Source: Blastocatellia bacterium AA13 (GTDB lineage Bacteria > Acidobacteriota > Blastocatellia > UBA7656). From it: DNA of 64,000 bases. How positions within the stretch are numbered: position 1 is the stretch's first letter; every line of letters begins with the position of its first letter. This document shows positions 8,901-16,443 of this stretch, one piece after another. The stretch covers positions 20,769 to 84,768 of the forward strand of contig QHVH01000047.1 of the NCBI GenBank assembly GCA_003222245.1, read 5' to 3'. The notes under the pieces are model-generated. The model saw nothing but the letters and a program-made list of their open reading frames with translations. It was not told the origin of the DNA and did not search any database. The position numbers and the translations under genes were made by a program.

Positions 8901-9006
8901 AGCATATCGGCCCGAGCTTGAAGGGGTCACCTTGCATCTGCTGTCACCCTTCATCACGCCCAAGGACTTATGGTTCGCGGGCCATCGATCTTTGGCAGCT
9001 ACCTGA
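5935..9006 (+). CDS. soluble chemoreceptor signalling domain fused to family-5 solute-binding domain
   Basis: 1023 residues with no signal peptide and no membrane helix. Residues ~25-60 resemble a HAMP-like start (ALSRIAQGDLSVRV). Residues ~70-510 are a long methyl-accepting coiled coil with the hairpin tip IADRTNMLALNAAI...GSQGRGF near 275-300. Residues ~523-1015 are a complete SBP_bac_5 (DppA/OppA-like) peptide-binding fold: SLDPVGVSSISRVEV, WEISPDGRVYTFYLRE, KFHNGRRVRSDDVKYSFER, RDWYADYPDPDN. In normal systems the binding protein is periplasmic and the MCP tip cytoplasmic; here both must share one compartment, most likely the cytoplasm. At the tip, the residues equivalent to Tsr F373, E385, R388 and E391, which make trimer contacts, read D, L, Q and S. 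It may sense cytosolic peptides outside a classical array. Confidence 0.9.
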   Translation: MSDSLQKIRTGDNSANQSRAEDPASQIVFEALSRIAQGDLSVRVQNGQQGLSPDRRQLILNVDEMARRLRYIVGRLQRAADSIETGVGEVLRGTQALSIGVLDEGQSVEETSRSISEINSSMQSIGESLHTLSELSQSTSRSIIDMASSITNVSENSDELAQYVDETALAIEQMATSIRKVAESTETLAESAETTARAMEAIDASTRHIGESVNETTVLAEEVALSADSGSQLVAETAESMAKIKEAIDAATETITRLGQRSDHIGEVTHVITEIADRTNMLALNAAILAAQAGSQGRGFRIVADEIKEMSERTTASTREIEDMIKGVREDVAETIERVAVGWQRASSGVELASRAAELLSEIREKTNTSSDRIRSIADATAIQASESHTVLEAASLVRRQARGIEKAAGEQALTSRRIGERAVHMSELTERVRRAAGEQAQVSKDIAKAVKELTSAVEQIRGASAEQASGAGQVLRAVEIIREVAARNQASISGINSAVDLLVREADLLNREVEAFKLPTPERGGHLRLALRASQMSLDPVGVSSISRVEVIANVFEGLVQFGERAEIRPGVAERWEISPDGRVYTFYLREQAKFHNGRRVRSDDVKYSFERQMRQNEDAAAWVFRPLVGAELFMAGENESVAGIQVINEQVLRLELTQPVAFFLSTLCTDYGYIVPREDVERPVPEFGRRPIGSGPLRVVEPAAENAVHMERFQGYWNPDLPYIDSLTVRFGMTAEETFDAFINGDLDYISDLPLTYLTELKERTGEVHLLEALQLQTRMLIFDCERPPLSDVRVRQAICYAINQQQFLKDVYGGIAEAATGPIPPGLLGYDPSQTGYPRDVDRARDLLDQAGYTEGFDTEIWWLDTVNSAVECLKNDLAEIGIRVEFRYVSAAEMQRGLRSKTVPIAGRDWYADYPDPDNFTYVLFNSKNQNLFTVTYASEEVDRLTEEARSVMNREQRAEIYERVTGLLLEDAPCAFLAHRRSFVAYRPELEGVTLHLLSPFITPKDLWFAGHRSLAAT

Positions 9007-10078
9007 GGCTCTTAAGCTGATTTACGCGGTCTCGGAACGCTCTCGACAGCGTGAGCACGTCAGCATCGGAAAACCCCGCGCTCCTGAATGCGTCGTTGAT
9101 CTGTTTGTCGGAGAGCCGTCCGATGAGATTGCCCATCCACTTGGCGTTCTCTACCGTCACGCCCTCGAGCACGGAAGGGTTCTTGCCTTTGTAATGAAAG
9201 ACGACCTGGCCGTTGTGTGTACCTTCGATGAAGCTTTGCTTTGCGTATGCTTCGGGATCTCCCTTTGAACCCGCCGGCGCCTCTCCAAAGAACGGCAGCT
9301 TGCTGAAGAATGAGCCCGTCGAACCGAAGGTCGCGCCGAGGTCGGCGATATAATAGATGCGCTTTCCACGATCGACCCCACTCTTCTTTCCGGCCTGCGC
9401 TATCTTGTTGTTGATGTCTTTCAAATCCCAGTTGTTCAACAGAGCCATCAGGACCTTCAGTCCTTGCAACTCGCGAGTGCCCATGAACGGATTCGAGTGC
9501 CACGACCATATGCCGAGATCCTTATAGCCGTCTTTTCTTCTCTCGAATCTGACGTCCTTGACGTCAAAGCCTCCGCGTCCTTCGATATGCGCATGTTTGA
9601 GGAAGTAGTCTTGATCGACGTGATAACCGGCAGCCCACACGAATCGGGTTGCGGCTGTTTCGGGCCTGGGCTCGGAGCCAAACTTGACGGTCCATTCCCT
9701 GCCCTTTTCATCGCTCACGATAATCTTCTCCGAAGTACCGGTCGTGGATCTGCGAATGAAGGTAAACCGGCTGGCCGTCTCAGGTGAGCCCTCACGTCCG
9801 CCAGGACCGTAGACCATATCAAGGTTTTCGATGTTGCCGGGGTCTTCCCACAGGGCCGGCGGTCCGGCCTTGTCATCTTCCGAATCGGCTTTTTCCTTGT
9901 CATCCCCCTCGGATTTCTTTTCCTTCTTCTCTTTTTCCTTCCGCGGCTCTTTGTCCTTTTGCGGAAGGGGTACCGCGCGATAGCCAAAGGCCGAAGCCCC
10001 AAGAGGTGAAGCTCCAATAACCGAAGCCGTTAAAAAAAACACTATGATAGTCAGAACCACTGCGGACTTCTTCATCAT
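8999..10078 (-). CDS. secreted protein with kinase-like active-site pattern
   Basis: 359 residues from the ATG at 10078, chosen because GGAGA lies 6 bases upstream and it opens a signal peptide (MMKKSAVVLTIIVFF...GASA). A very charged Lys/Glu/Asp linker follows (residues ~40-70). The main domain has WTVKFGSEP, where K could be the ATP-binding lysine; then ALLNNWDLKDINN, like an Asp...Asn catalytic loop; and YYIADLGATFG, like a metal-binding DFG/DLG. This order is seen in the PI3K/HipA/FAM20-type kinase superfamily. The 3' end overlaps the convergent MCP-fusion gene by 8 bases. Function is inferred from motifs only; it could be an inactive relative. Confidence 0.65.
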   Translation of the reverse strand: MMKKSAVVLTIIVFFLTASVIGASPLGASAFGYRAVPLPQKDKEPRKEKEKKEKKSEGDDKEKADSEDDKAGPPALWEDPGNIENLDMVYGPGGREGSPETASRFTFIRRSTTGTSEKIIVSDEKGREWTVKFGSEPRPETAATRFVWAAGYHVDQDYFLKHAHIEGRGGFDVKDVRFERRKDGYKDLGIWSWHSNPFMGTRELQGLKVLMALLNNWDLKDINNKIAQAGKKSGVDRGKRIYYIADLGATFGSTGSFFSKLPFFGEAPAGSKGDPEAYAKQSFIEGTHNGQVVFHYKGKNPSVLEGVTVENAKWMGNLIGRLSDKQINDAFRSAGFSDADVLTLSRAFRDRVNQLKSLR

Positions 10079-10242
10079 CAGGCGTCTCCGATCGTTTGAT
10101 TTCGTATTAGTAGACTCCATCAATCGCAGCGTAATTATAAGCAAGCTCGCACGACGACGGAAGTACATCCGGTAAGATCGGATGGGCTTGCCAATTTGCG
10201 GCCTGCTATTTAGGCTAGGAGGTTCTTAACCAGAAAGGATCA

Positions 10243-11856
10243 ATGCCTGTGACTGAACGCGAAATCCTCGAGATGGATGTCCTGTTGGTCGGAGCCGGTC
10301 CCGCCAATCTGGCCTGCGCCCTTCACCTTTCAAAACTCATCGGCGAGCACAATCAACGCGAGGCGAGATCTGGTGGAGGAGGTCTGGGCGAGATCAATAT
10401 AGCGATCATTGAAAAGGCCGCGGAGATTGGCGCGCATCAACTCTCGGGAGCCGTGCTCGATCCGGTAAGCCTGCGGGAGCTGATGCCTGATTTCGAAGCG
10501 CAGGGCGCTCCGTTCGAAGCGCCCGTCGGCGAAGAACACGTTTATTTCTTCACCGAGAGCGGTAAGATTTCGCTGCCCATTCCGCCTCCCCTCCGAAACC
10601 ATGGCAACTACGTAGTCTCGCTAAATAAACTCGTGCGCTGGCTCGCGGAAAAGTGCGAAGCCGCGGGCGTCAATATCTTTCCCGAATTTCCCGGCGCTGA
10701 AATGCTCTATGACGGAGATAAAGTCATTGGGGTGCGCACCGGAGACAAAGGGATCGATAAGAACGGCGAGCCTAAAGCGAACTTCGAGCCCGGCGTAGAC
10801 ATTCAGGCTAAAGTAACGGTCCTGGGTGAAGGCGTCCGCGGCTCTCTCACAAAGCAAATGGTCAAGCGGCTGAACCTCGACCAGGATCGCGACCCGCAGG
10901 TGTACTCGATAGGCGTGAAGGAACTCTGGGAGATGCCCGACGATCGCTTCGCGCCGGGCTCCGTCATTCATACGCTTGGCTGGCCGCTTGATTCACATAC
11001 CTTCGGAGGAACCTGGGTCTACGGCATGCGCGACCGAATTTTGGACCTCGGCTGTGTAGTAGGTCTCGATTATCGCGATCCGCGCATCGATCCGCATCAT
11101 GAGCTTCAGCGATTCAAATCTCATCCATTCATGGCGAAGCTTCTGGAAGGCGGCAAGATGGTTCGCTATGGCGCCAAGGCCATGCCGGTCGGCGGATGGT
11201 ACACGATGCCGCAATCTTTCTCGCACGGCATTCTTATAATCGGCGACTCCGCCGCTATGCTGAATGGAGAGCGCTTGAAAGGAATTCATCTCGCCATCAA
11301 CGCCGGAATGATCGCGGCCGAAACGATTCTCAAAGCTCTAATAGCCGGCGACTACTCCGCCGAGAAGCTCTCAATTTTTGAGACTCGCGTCAAAGAGGGC
11401 TTGATCGGCAAGGAGCTGTACAAGTCTCGAAACTTCCATCAGGCGTTCGACCACGGCAGAAATCTCGGGATGGTTATGGCGGGAATCTCTACGGTGACGG
11501 GAGGAGCGCTGCCAAGGCGGCTCCCGATCAAGGCCGGACATAATCATATGCGGAAGCTTGCGGAGCTTGGAGTAAAGAACGGCGACGGCCGCTATGCGGA
11601 TCTCAAGTACGACGACAAGTTGACGATTAATAAATTGACCGACGTGTATTACTCCAGCACCGAGCACAATGAGGATCAACCCTGTCACCTGAAGGTAATG
11701 GATTTGAATATCTGCGTGGATCGCTGCACGGTCGAGTACGGCAATCCCTGCCAGAATTTCTGTCCTGCCAACGTGTATGAGATGGTTGGAGACAGCGCGC
11801 AGTGTTTCGAGGTGGGTCTTTTCATGTTCGATGTCCAATGCATTCGGTTGCATTAG
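10243..11856 (+). CDS. electron transfer flavoprotein-ubiquinone oxidoreductase, C-terminus lost
   Basis: 537 residues. An FAD-binding Rossmann start (MDVLLVGAGPANLACALHL), the ETF-QO pattern IGAHQLSGAVLDP, the quinone-region motifs GGTWVYGM and VGGWYTMPQSF, and CVDRC...NPCQNFCPANVYEMV place it firmly in the family that moves electrons from ETF to the quinone pool in fatty- and amino-acid oxidation. After YEMV the sequence leaves the family and ends in 25 unrelated residues. The usual INxxNCVHCKTCDI and GGGGPxY tail is missing, so only one of the four [4Fe-4S] cysteines remains. Without that cluster normal electron transfer is doubtful. The tail lies over the 3' part of the convergent TPR gene. 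Confidence 0.9.
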   Translation: MPVTEREILEMDVLLVGAGPANLACALHLSKLIGEHNQREARSGGGGLGEINIAIIEKAAEIGAHQLSGAVLDPVSLRELMPDFEAQGAPFEAPVGEEHVYFFTESGKISLPIPPPLRNHGNYVVSLNKLVRWLAEKCEAAGVNIFPEFPGAEMLYDGDKVIGVRTGDKGIDKNGEPKANFEPGVDIQAKVTVLGEGVRGSLTKQMVKRLNLDQDRDPQVYSIGVKELWEMPDDRFAPGSVIHTLGWPLDSHTFGGTWVYGMRDRILDLGCVVGLDYRDPRIDPHHELQRFKSHPFMAKLLEGGKMVRYGAKAMPVGGWYTMPQSFSHGILIIGDSAAMLNGERLKGIHLAINAGMIAAETILKALIAGDYSAEKLSIFETRVKEGLIGKELYKSRNFHQAFDHGRNLGMVMAGISTVTGGALPRRLPIKAGHNHMRKLAELGVKNGDGRYADLKYDDKLTINKLTDVYYSSTEHNEDQPCHLKVMDLNICVDRCTVEYGNPCQNFCPANVYEMVGDSAQCFEVGLFMFDVQCIRLH

Positions 11857-13719
11857 ACAGTAGCTCTCCAGGCTGTTCACGGCATCGCTCAACCGGCCGC
11901 GATTTTCATAGGCATAAGCCAGAGACTTATAGGTGTCAGGCAAACCGGGCGCGAGTTGGCGCGCCTGCTCCAGATACAACAAAGCGGCGTCTATGTTTCC
12001 CTGTTTCAGAAACGTGGCTCCAACGTGAAAATTGATCATCGCGTTGCCGGGCTGCAAACGGTAGCCTCGCATCATGAATGAACGCGCCCGATCCAGGTTC
12101 TTCAGATCCGTGTCGTAGGCGTATGCCTTTCCGAGAGAATCCCAAAGCAGCGGATTCTGATCGTCAATTCTCAAGCCCTGTTCCGCCAGTGCGATGGCCC
12201 GATCCAGATGCGATCGCTCTTTGGTGATTTCGAAGACCTGCAGATGGGCGGCAGTGAGATTTGTGAGCGTGAACTTGTTATTCGGGCTGAGGTCGTTGCA
12301 AGCCTCCAGCTCCGGTACGACCTTCAACCATTGCTGTTGCTTCAGGTATTGAAAGCCCAGGATATAGTGAGGCATCATCTGGTCGTTCGCGACTTCGGCG
12401 CCATGACTGTAGAGCGTTTCGTCATCTTTCCAAACCGCGTTTTGGGACAGCGCTTTACCCCCGAGCACAACGCACAAAATAACCGTCGCAGCGGCCTGAA
12501 CCGTTCCGCGACTGCCGAACTCAATCCACTCCTGATTCTTCAGGCTCATTAGAGCCATCGCAAGAAGAAGCGAAAAGCCGATAGCCGGTAGGTAGAGGTA
12601 CCGCTCCTGGATGAGGAAGTTCGCGTCGAATGCGGCGAGATTCAAAACAGGAATAAGATTCGCTATGAACCACACCAGAGCAAATCGGCCGGGAACAGAC
12701 TTCCACATCCCTCTTAAGAGCCAGCCAACCAGAATCAGAGCCGCCGCCGGAATGATGAATCTTGCACTCAGAGCAGTGGTCTGAATCGGCGTCGCGTGAA
12801 AGATGCTCAGGTTTACCGGCCAGACCAACAAACCGAGGTACTTCCAAATCACGATGGGAATCGTAAGGACGACGTCAAGCAGCGTATGTTTGACGTATCG
12901 GCTGTCCTGAAACACAAAGCCGAGCGCATTAAAACGCATTGCGAAATAGAAGATCGCAACAAGCAAAAACATTCCTCCATACTGGACGACCGGCTTCAGG
13001 CGTTCGATGAATTTCTTTTCGCGATTCAAGAGGAAGAGCTCGTATCCGGCTATGAGCGGAAGCATACCCACACCTGGTTCTTTTTCGAACACCGCCAGCA
13101 GAAAAAGACCCAGCGAGTACAAGAGGTGCTTGCGCCTGCCGCCCTCTCTGAACAACACATAAAAGTAGAACGACGGAACCAGGCAGATCGCCAGCAGTGG
13201 ATCCGTCAGCCCGCTAATCCACGCCACCGATTCGCTGCGCAATGGGTGAAGCGCAAACAGCAGAGCCGCCAATCCGGACAGAGCGACGTCGGCGGTCACT
13301 TTTTCCAACAACAGAAACACAAAATAAACCGCCAGCATGTGAAGAACGATATTCGCAAAGTGCCAGCCAAACGCCGAGTCCCTGAAGATGGCCCAGCCAA
13401 CCATCAGGTAAACCGTAAAAACCGGACGATAATACGGAGTCGTCGGCTTATCCTGCTCGCCCGGATCCTTATCTAACTGGGCGCGCCAGAACCACGCTTC
13501 GGTTACCATTGCCTTTGGTAGATTGGCGAAGCTCCGAATGAATTCGTTCTTCAGGATCTGGGTCGTGTCGTCGTAGGCGAACCCGTTGAACACGGTGTTG
13601 GAAAAAGCCAGAAAAGTTGAAGCGAGTATGATTCGAACAACCCATTTTCTGGAGATGTTGAAACCAGCCGCCGGTCTAGCATCGGCGTCCTTTTTGGACC
13701 GAGTTTCTCGTTTGCTCAT
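11371..13719 (-). CDS. TMTC-like membrane glycosyltransferase with TPR repeats, 3' end replaced
   Basis: 782 residues as read; about the first 640 are native. A basic N-terminus leads into ~10-12 membrane helices of GT-C type with the early acidic motif GFAYDDTTQI, PTTPYYRPV, and HPLRSESVAWISG. TPR units follow (e.g. LWDSLGKAYAYDT, NAMINFHVGATFLKQ, TYKSLAYAYENRG). The layout matches bacterial TMTC/DUF1736-like proteins, predicted O-mannosyl- or related transferases using lipid-linked sugars. From about residue 640 onward (left of ~11800) the frame reads antisense through the ETF-QO gene, so this tail is not native. Activity may survive because the membrane domain and most TPRs are intact. Confidence 0.78.
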   Translation of the reverse strand: MSKRETRSKKDADARPAAGFNISRKWVVRIILASTFLAFSNTVFNGFAYDDTTQILKNEFIRSFANLPKAMVTEAWFWRAQLDKDPGEQDKPTTPYYRPVFTVYLMVGWAIFRDSAFGWHFANIVLHMLAVYFVFLLLEKVTADVALSGLAALLFALHPLRSESVAWISGLTDPLLAICLVPSFYFYVLFREGGRRKHLLYSLGLFLLAVFEKEPGVGMLPLIAGYELFLLNREKKFIERLKPVVQYGGMFLLVAIFYFAMRFNALGFVFQDSRYVKHTLLDVVLTIPIVIWKYLGLLVWPVNLSIFHATPIQTTALSARFIIPAAALILVGWLLRGMWKSVPGRFALVWFIANLIPVLNLAAFDANFLIQERYLYLPAIGFSLLLAMALMSLKNQEWIEFGSRGTVQAAATVILCVVLGGKALSQNAVWKDDETLYSHGAEVANDQMMPHYILGFQYLKQQQWLKVVPELEACNDLSPNNKFTLTNLTAAHLQVFEITKERSHLDRAIALAEQGLRIDDQNPLLWDSLGKAYAYDTDLKNLDRARSFMMRGYRLQPGNAMINFHVGATFLKQGNIDAALLYLEQARQLAPGLPDTYKSLAYAYENRGRLSDAVNSLESYCLMQPNALDIEHEKTHLETLRAVSNHLIHVGRTEILAGIAVLDRAAIHADIQIHYLQVTGLILIVLGAGVIHVGQFINRQLVVVLEIRIAAVAVLYSKLRKLPHMIMSGLDREPPWQRSSRHRRDSRHNHPEISAVVERLMEVSRLVQLLADQALFDASLKN
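11788..11815. other. junction where two convergent genes are fused tail to tail
   Basis: Left of about 11788 the plus strand encodes normal ETF-QO. Right of about 11815 the minus strand encodes a normal TPR domain. Each frame continues past this point into the antisense of the other gene: 25 residues for ETF-QO, about 140 for the TPR protein. This is the pattern left when the DNA between two convergent genes, including both native 3' ends, is removed, or when two contigs are wrongly joined. The exact breakpoint cannot be set without relatives. Confidence 0.65.
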
Positions 13720-13816
13720 CAGGCCAGGCTCAGAGCAGGTCTACTGCTTTCCGCGAGTCGATACCGCACCTTTTGGGATTTGAGAGTTTCGTATCATATA
13801 TCGGGCGTTCCAGCGT

Positions 13817-13848
13817 GTGTCAACCTTATCCTGTGTCAACCTTATCCT
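13817..13848. repeat. tandem duplication of a 16-bp unit
   Basis: GTGTCAACCTTATCCT occurs twice without a gap, at 13817-13832 and 13833-13848. The last base of the second copy is the first base of a -35 box. It may be a replication-slippage duplication or a pair of operator half-sites. Confidence 0.8.
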
Positions 13849-13876
13849 TGACACGGCCTCGCGCCTAAATTAGGCT
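13848..13876 (+). promoter_or_regulatory. sigma-70 type promoter for the SH3 lipoprotein gene
   Basis: TTGACA at 13848-13853, a 17-base spacer, and TAGGCT at 13871-13876. The predicted mRNA start (~13883) is about 11 bases before the ATG at 13894, so the leader is very short and has no ribosome site. Confidence 0.45.
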
Positions 13877-13893
13877 TTCCGCGACTTCAAGTC

Positions 13894-14979
13894 ATGCCTG
13901 AGCACTTTAATCCTAACAAGCGTTCTCTGAGTTTCAACTCCTCGAGAATTCTCTTCTGTGTTGGTCTGGCCGTACTGCAATCCGGCTGCGCGATATTCGG
14001 CGGAGAAACAAAGATCGGCGACGGGGTTGTGATCGCCAATAAGTTGATCGTCAGGTCGTCGACCGCGGCGGTTGCCCTTCCGCGCGCCGAGGTGAAACGA
14101 GGAGACCGGCTCGAGATTCTGGATCATTCTGAAGTCAAGACTCCCACCCGCGTCGAAGAATGGTATAAGGTGCGGACCAAGGCTCCAAACCCGGTCATCG
14201 GGTGGGTCGAATCCCATTCCGTCATAAATCAGGCAGTAGTCGACAAGATTTCCGATCTATTCGAAAAGTCCAAGGACGTCATTTCTCAAGGCAGGGGCCG
14301 TCTCAAGGTTCAAACGAGGCTGCGAATCGATCCCGGCAGCGATCTCGTCACTATGCTCAGCCGGGGCACGATGGTCGACATAGTAGGCAAGGCGCGCACG
14401 ACAATAAAATCCGAACGACAGCAAACCTCTGAAGATTCGGATGAGGCAGTGGAAGAGCCGGAGACGCGCACGGTTCTCTGGTATCAGATTCGAATTCCCG
14501 ATGCGGAAGTTATCCGCGCGGGCTGGGTAGGCGCCCAGCAGGTCGATCTCGATGTCCCCGAAGAGATAATGCACCTGGAAGGCGATGGCCGCAGATTCAC
14601 GGGCTGGGTAGTGCTGGATCAAACCAGGGCCAAGAACGGCGAGATGAAGAACAACTACATTGGCCTGATGAAAAGCCTGAGCACGGAAGGACCGATCGAT
14701 TTTACGCGCATCTGGGTTCTGAATTATTCAAAGGAGGACGGCCGCTATGGCGGGCCGTATATCGAAGACGGCCTTCACGGCATCTTGCCGGTTACGCTGA
14801 CTACCGCTTCGGGCAGGAAGGGCTTCACTATTCGGGAACTGGATGAACACGGCAAGACCGTCCCTATCGAGTATCAGACGATCAGAGAGAACAATCGCCT
14901 CGTGGTGAAACGCTTGAGCCCCAAGATTTATTACAACCGCCGAGCATCATCCAGACAAGCTCCTCATAAGAGGAAATAA
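13894..14979 (+). CDS. lipoprotein with two SH3-like domains
   Basis: 361 residues. A hydrophobic start ends in LQSGC near residue 31, a good lipobox, so the mature protein should be anchored to a membrane by Cys. Two bacterial SH3-like segments follow: VIANKLIVRSS...GWVESHSV (about 45-110) and RLKVQTRLRIDPGSDLV...AGWVGAQQV (about 130-215). Such domains often bind cell wall peptides. The C-terminal ~140 residues (from GRRFTGWVVLDQ) form a domain I do not recognise, ending in a basic tail. No partner gene is obvious. Confidence 0.75.
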   Translation: MPEHFNPNKRSLSFNSSRILFCVGLAVLQSGCAIFGGETKIGDGVVIANKLIVRSSTAAVALPRAEVKRGDRLEILDHSEVKTPTRVEEWYKVRTKAPNPVIGWVESHSVINQAVVDKISDLFEKSKDVISQGRGRLKVQTRLRIDPGSDLVTMLSRGTMVDIVGKARTTIKSERQQTSEDSDEAVEEPETRTVLWYQIRIPDAEVIRAGWVGAQQVDLDVPEEIMHLEGDGRRFTGWVVLDQTRAKNGEMKNNYIGLMKSLSTEGPIDFTRIWVLNYSKEDGRYGGPYIEDGLHGILPVTLTTASGRKGFTIRELDEHGKTVPIEYQTIRENNRLVVKRLSPKIYYNRRASSRQAPHKRK

Positions 14980-15132
14980 TAGACCGCTTTCCTAACCTCC
15001 ATCAATGAGACCTAACAGGCAACGTCGGAGCCTGCCGATGCCTGTTAATTCCGTCCAGATCAATATTTTGCGCATCGCGGTCGAAGCGTACCTATCTTTC
15101 AATCGAGACCGCGATCATAACCAGAGGTGTGA

Positions 15133-15162
15133 TTGACATTCCACAAATGAGAGTAGTATCTT
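15133..15162 (+). promoter_or_regulatory. sigma-70 type promoter, possibly for a leaderless message
   Basis: TTGACA at 15133-15138, an 18-base spacer and TATCTT at 15157-15162. Transcription would start around 15169-15170, exactly at the GTG start codon of the next gene. Confidence 0.45.
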
Positions 15163-15169
15163 TGCGCCC

Positions 15170-15487
15170 GTGTCGCGCGCCACGCAAAAGCAGAAAGAGT
15201 CGATCAAGTCTCGCTCTGCGCTTACCAAGCTTCTAGACAATCGTGCTCTTGCGAAATTGAGTCTGATATTTTTTGAGATCTGCAGTCATACGCTCGCAAT
15301 GGTGCTTTCCCTATTATCAATATGGTTGATACATTCGGTGCTGGTTCGTCTACTCGGAGCCGACGTAAAATTCTTTGATACAATTCCAATACGCTGGTTA
15401 ACGGACGTGGGCGATATCGTCATAATCAGCAAGTTCCTTTTTGAAATAGTCAAAGGCTTCAAAAGACCGGAGGTTGAGAGTGCGTAA
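15170..15487 (+). CDS. small membrane protein, unknown
   Basis: 105 residues beginning with GTG. A basic N-terminus (SRATQKQKESIKSRS) precedes two hydrophobic helices (about 38-60 and 72-92). No family is recognised. It is more A/T-rich than its neighbours and overlaps the next small membrane gene by 8 bases, which suggests a co-translated pair. A start directly at the predicted transcription start, without a ribosome site, would make it leaderless. Confidence 0.55.
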   Translation: MSRATQKQKESIKSRSALTKLLDNRALAKLSLIFFEICSHTLAMVLSLLSIWLIHSVLVRLLGADVKFFDTIPIRWLTDVGDIVIISKFLFEIVKGFKRPEVESA

Positions 15488-15725
15488 TTTTCTTCGGCTG
15501 TATTCCTTATATTTGAGAACTGCCTTATTAACCACGCTTGCTGCGATGATCGTAATTTTTATCTACCAGACCTCGCGATCTTACGCCACAGAGCAACAAT
15601 TGAGGAGCTTCTGGGCCATATTTACTATATTGTTCTCCATAACCGGAATACTTTTTACCTTCCTTATCCCGCTGTCCCTTAGCGATCGAATCCGAAAAAA
15701 GCTTCTCAAAGTCTTTAACCCTTAA
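15480..15725 (+). CDS. small two-helix membrane protein, unknown
   Basis: 81 residues from GTG 15480, chosen over TTG 15474 because GGAGG is placed 6 bases ahead of it. Two hydrophobic helices (about residues 12-30 and 46-66) and a basic C-terminus (RIRKKLLKVF). The start overlaps the end of the preceding gene, so the two are likely made together. The 3' end overlaps the convergent Fic-like gene by 4 bases. No family is recognised. Confidence 0.55.
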   Translation: MRNFLRLYSLYLRTALLTTLAAMIVIFIYQTSRSYATEQQLRSFWAIFTILFSITGILFTFLIPLSLSDRIRKKLLKVFNP

Positions 15726-16381
15726 CGCTCCATATCTCGAATCAAACTGGTCAGTAGCAAAATCATTGCGCTTGCCATTAGCTCGACCATAGGCCGTGTA
15801 TTCATCCGCGCGGCCTCACTAAAAGCAGCGCGTTGCGCCGCCTCCATGCTCGACGGAATTATTATTGGCGGGAACCCGGCTCGCATCGTAAACACGCTTG
15901 CCGCGAGCAAGGACGTGACCTGATTGAAGCGTTCGAAGGCCTGAATTTCGCACAGTCTGAGATATACCGTAGCGGCCTGTTCCAGCGCGTGCAGTTCATT
16001 AAATGAATCTGCTTCGAACCAGTCACAAGCAAGTCTCGATGCAATTTCAGCTCTCGAGTTGTTCCACTGAGTCTCATTGCCGCTGATAAGAGCATTGATT
16101 TGAAGGAGCAGGTCGGGCGTTAACTTTTGTCGTTCGTCAGCCCGTCGCCTTGCCTCGCGCAAGGCGTCAACAAGGCCGGCGTCTTCCTTACTATCAATTC
16201 CAATCTGAGTACCCGCGGCATCCACAAACTCCCGCTCGATCCAGCCCCTAGCCTCCGCCACGCCCTTTCTCTGGAGTAATATTTCAAGCTCGGCCTTTTT
16301 TGCCTCGGCAAGATTTATCCATTCCCTGATGGGCCGCGCAAATCCGGAGCTTTCGGCGATTGGCAACGTACGAGGACGCAT
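15722..16381 (-). CDS. Fic-fold protein with degenerate active site
   Basis: 219 residues, mostly helical. The core of a Fic/Doc domain is visible near residues 140-190: LRLCEIQAFERFNQVTSLLA, then MRAGFPPIII. It follows the spacing of IHPFxDGNGRTxRLL...GyPP. However the catalytic HPFxDGNGR reads QAFERFNQV, so the His, both active-site Gly and the phosphate-binding Arg are absent. Normal AMP transfer is not expected. The gene lies 62 bases after aroDE on the same strand and may be the third gene of the cysK-aroDE unit. The identification rests on motif spacing and is moderate. Confidence 0.55.
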   Translation of the reverse strand: MRPRTLPIAESSGFARPIREWINLAEAKKAELEILLQRKGVAEARGWIEREFVDAAGTQIGIDSKEDAGLVDALREARRRADERQKLTPDLLLQINALISGNETQWNNSRAEIASRLACDWFEADSFNELHALEQAATVYLRLCEIQAFERFNQVTSLLAASVFTMRAGFPPIIIPSSMEAAQRAAFSEAARMNTRPMVELMASAMILLLTSLIRDMER

Positions 16382-16443
16382 TTCATTCGACTATAATCAT
16401 CGGGATTCCGAACGGTCAATGGACGACCCCTGTCGGTTGGGTT

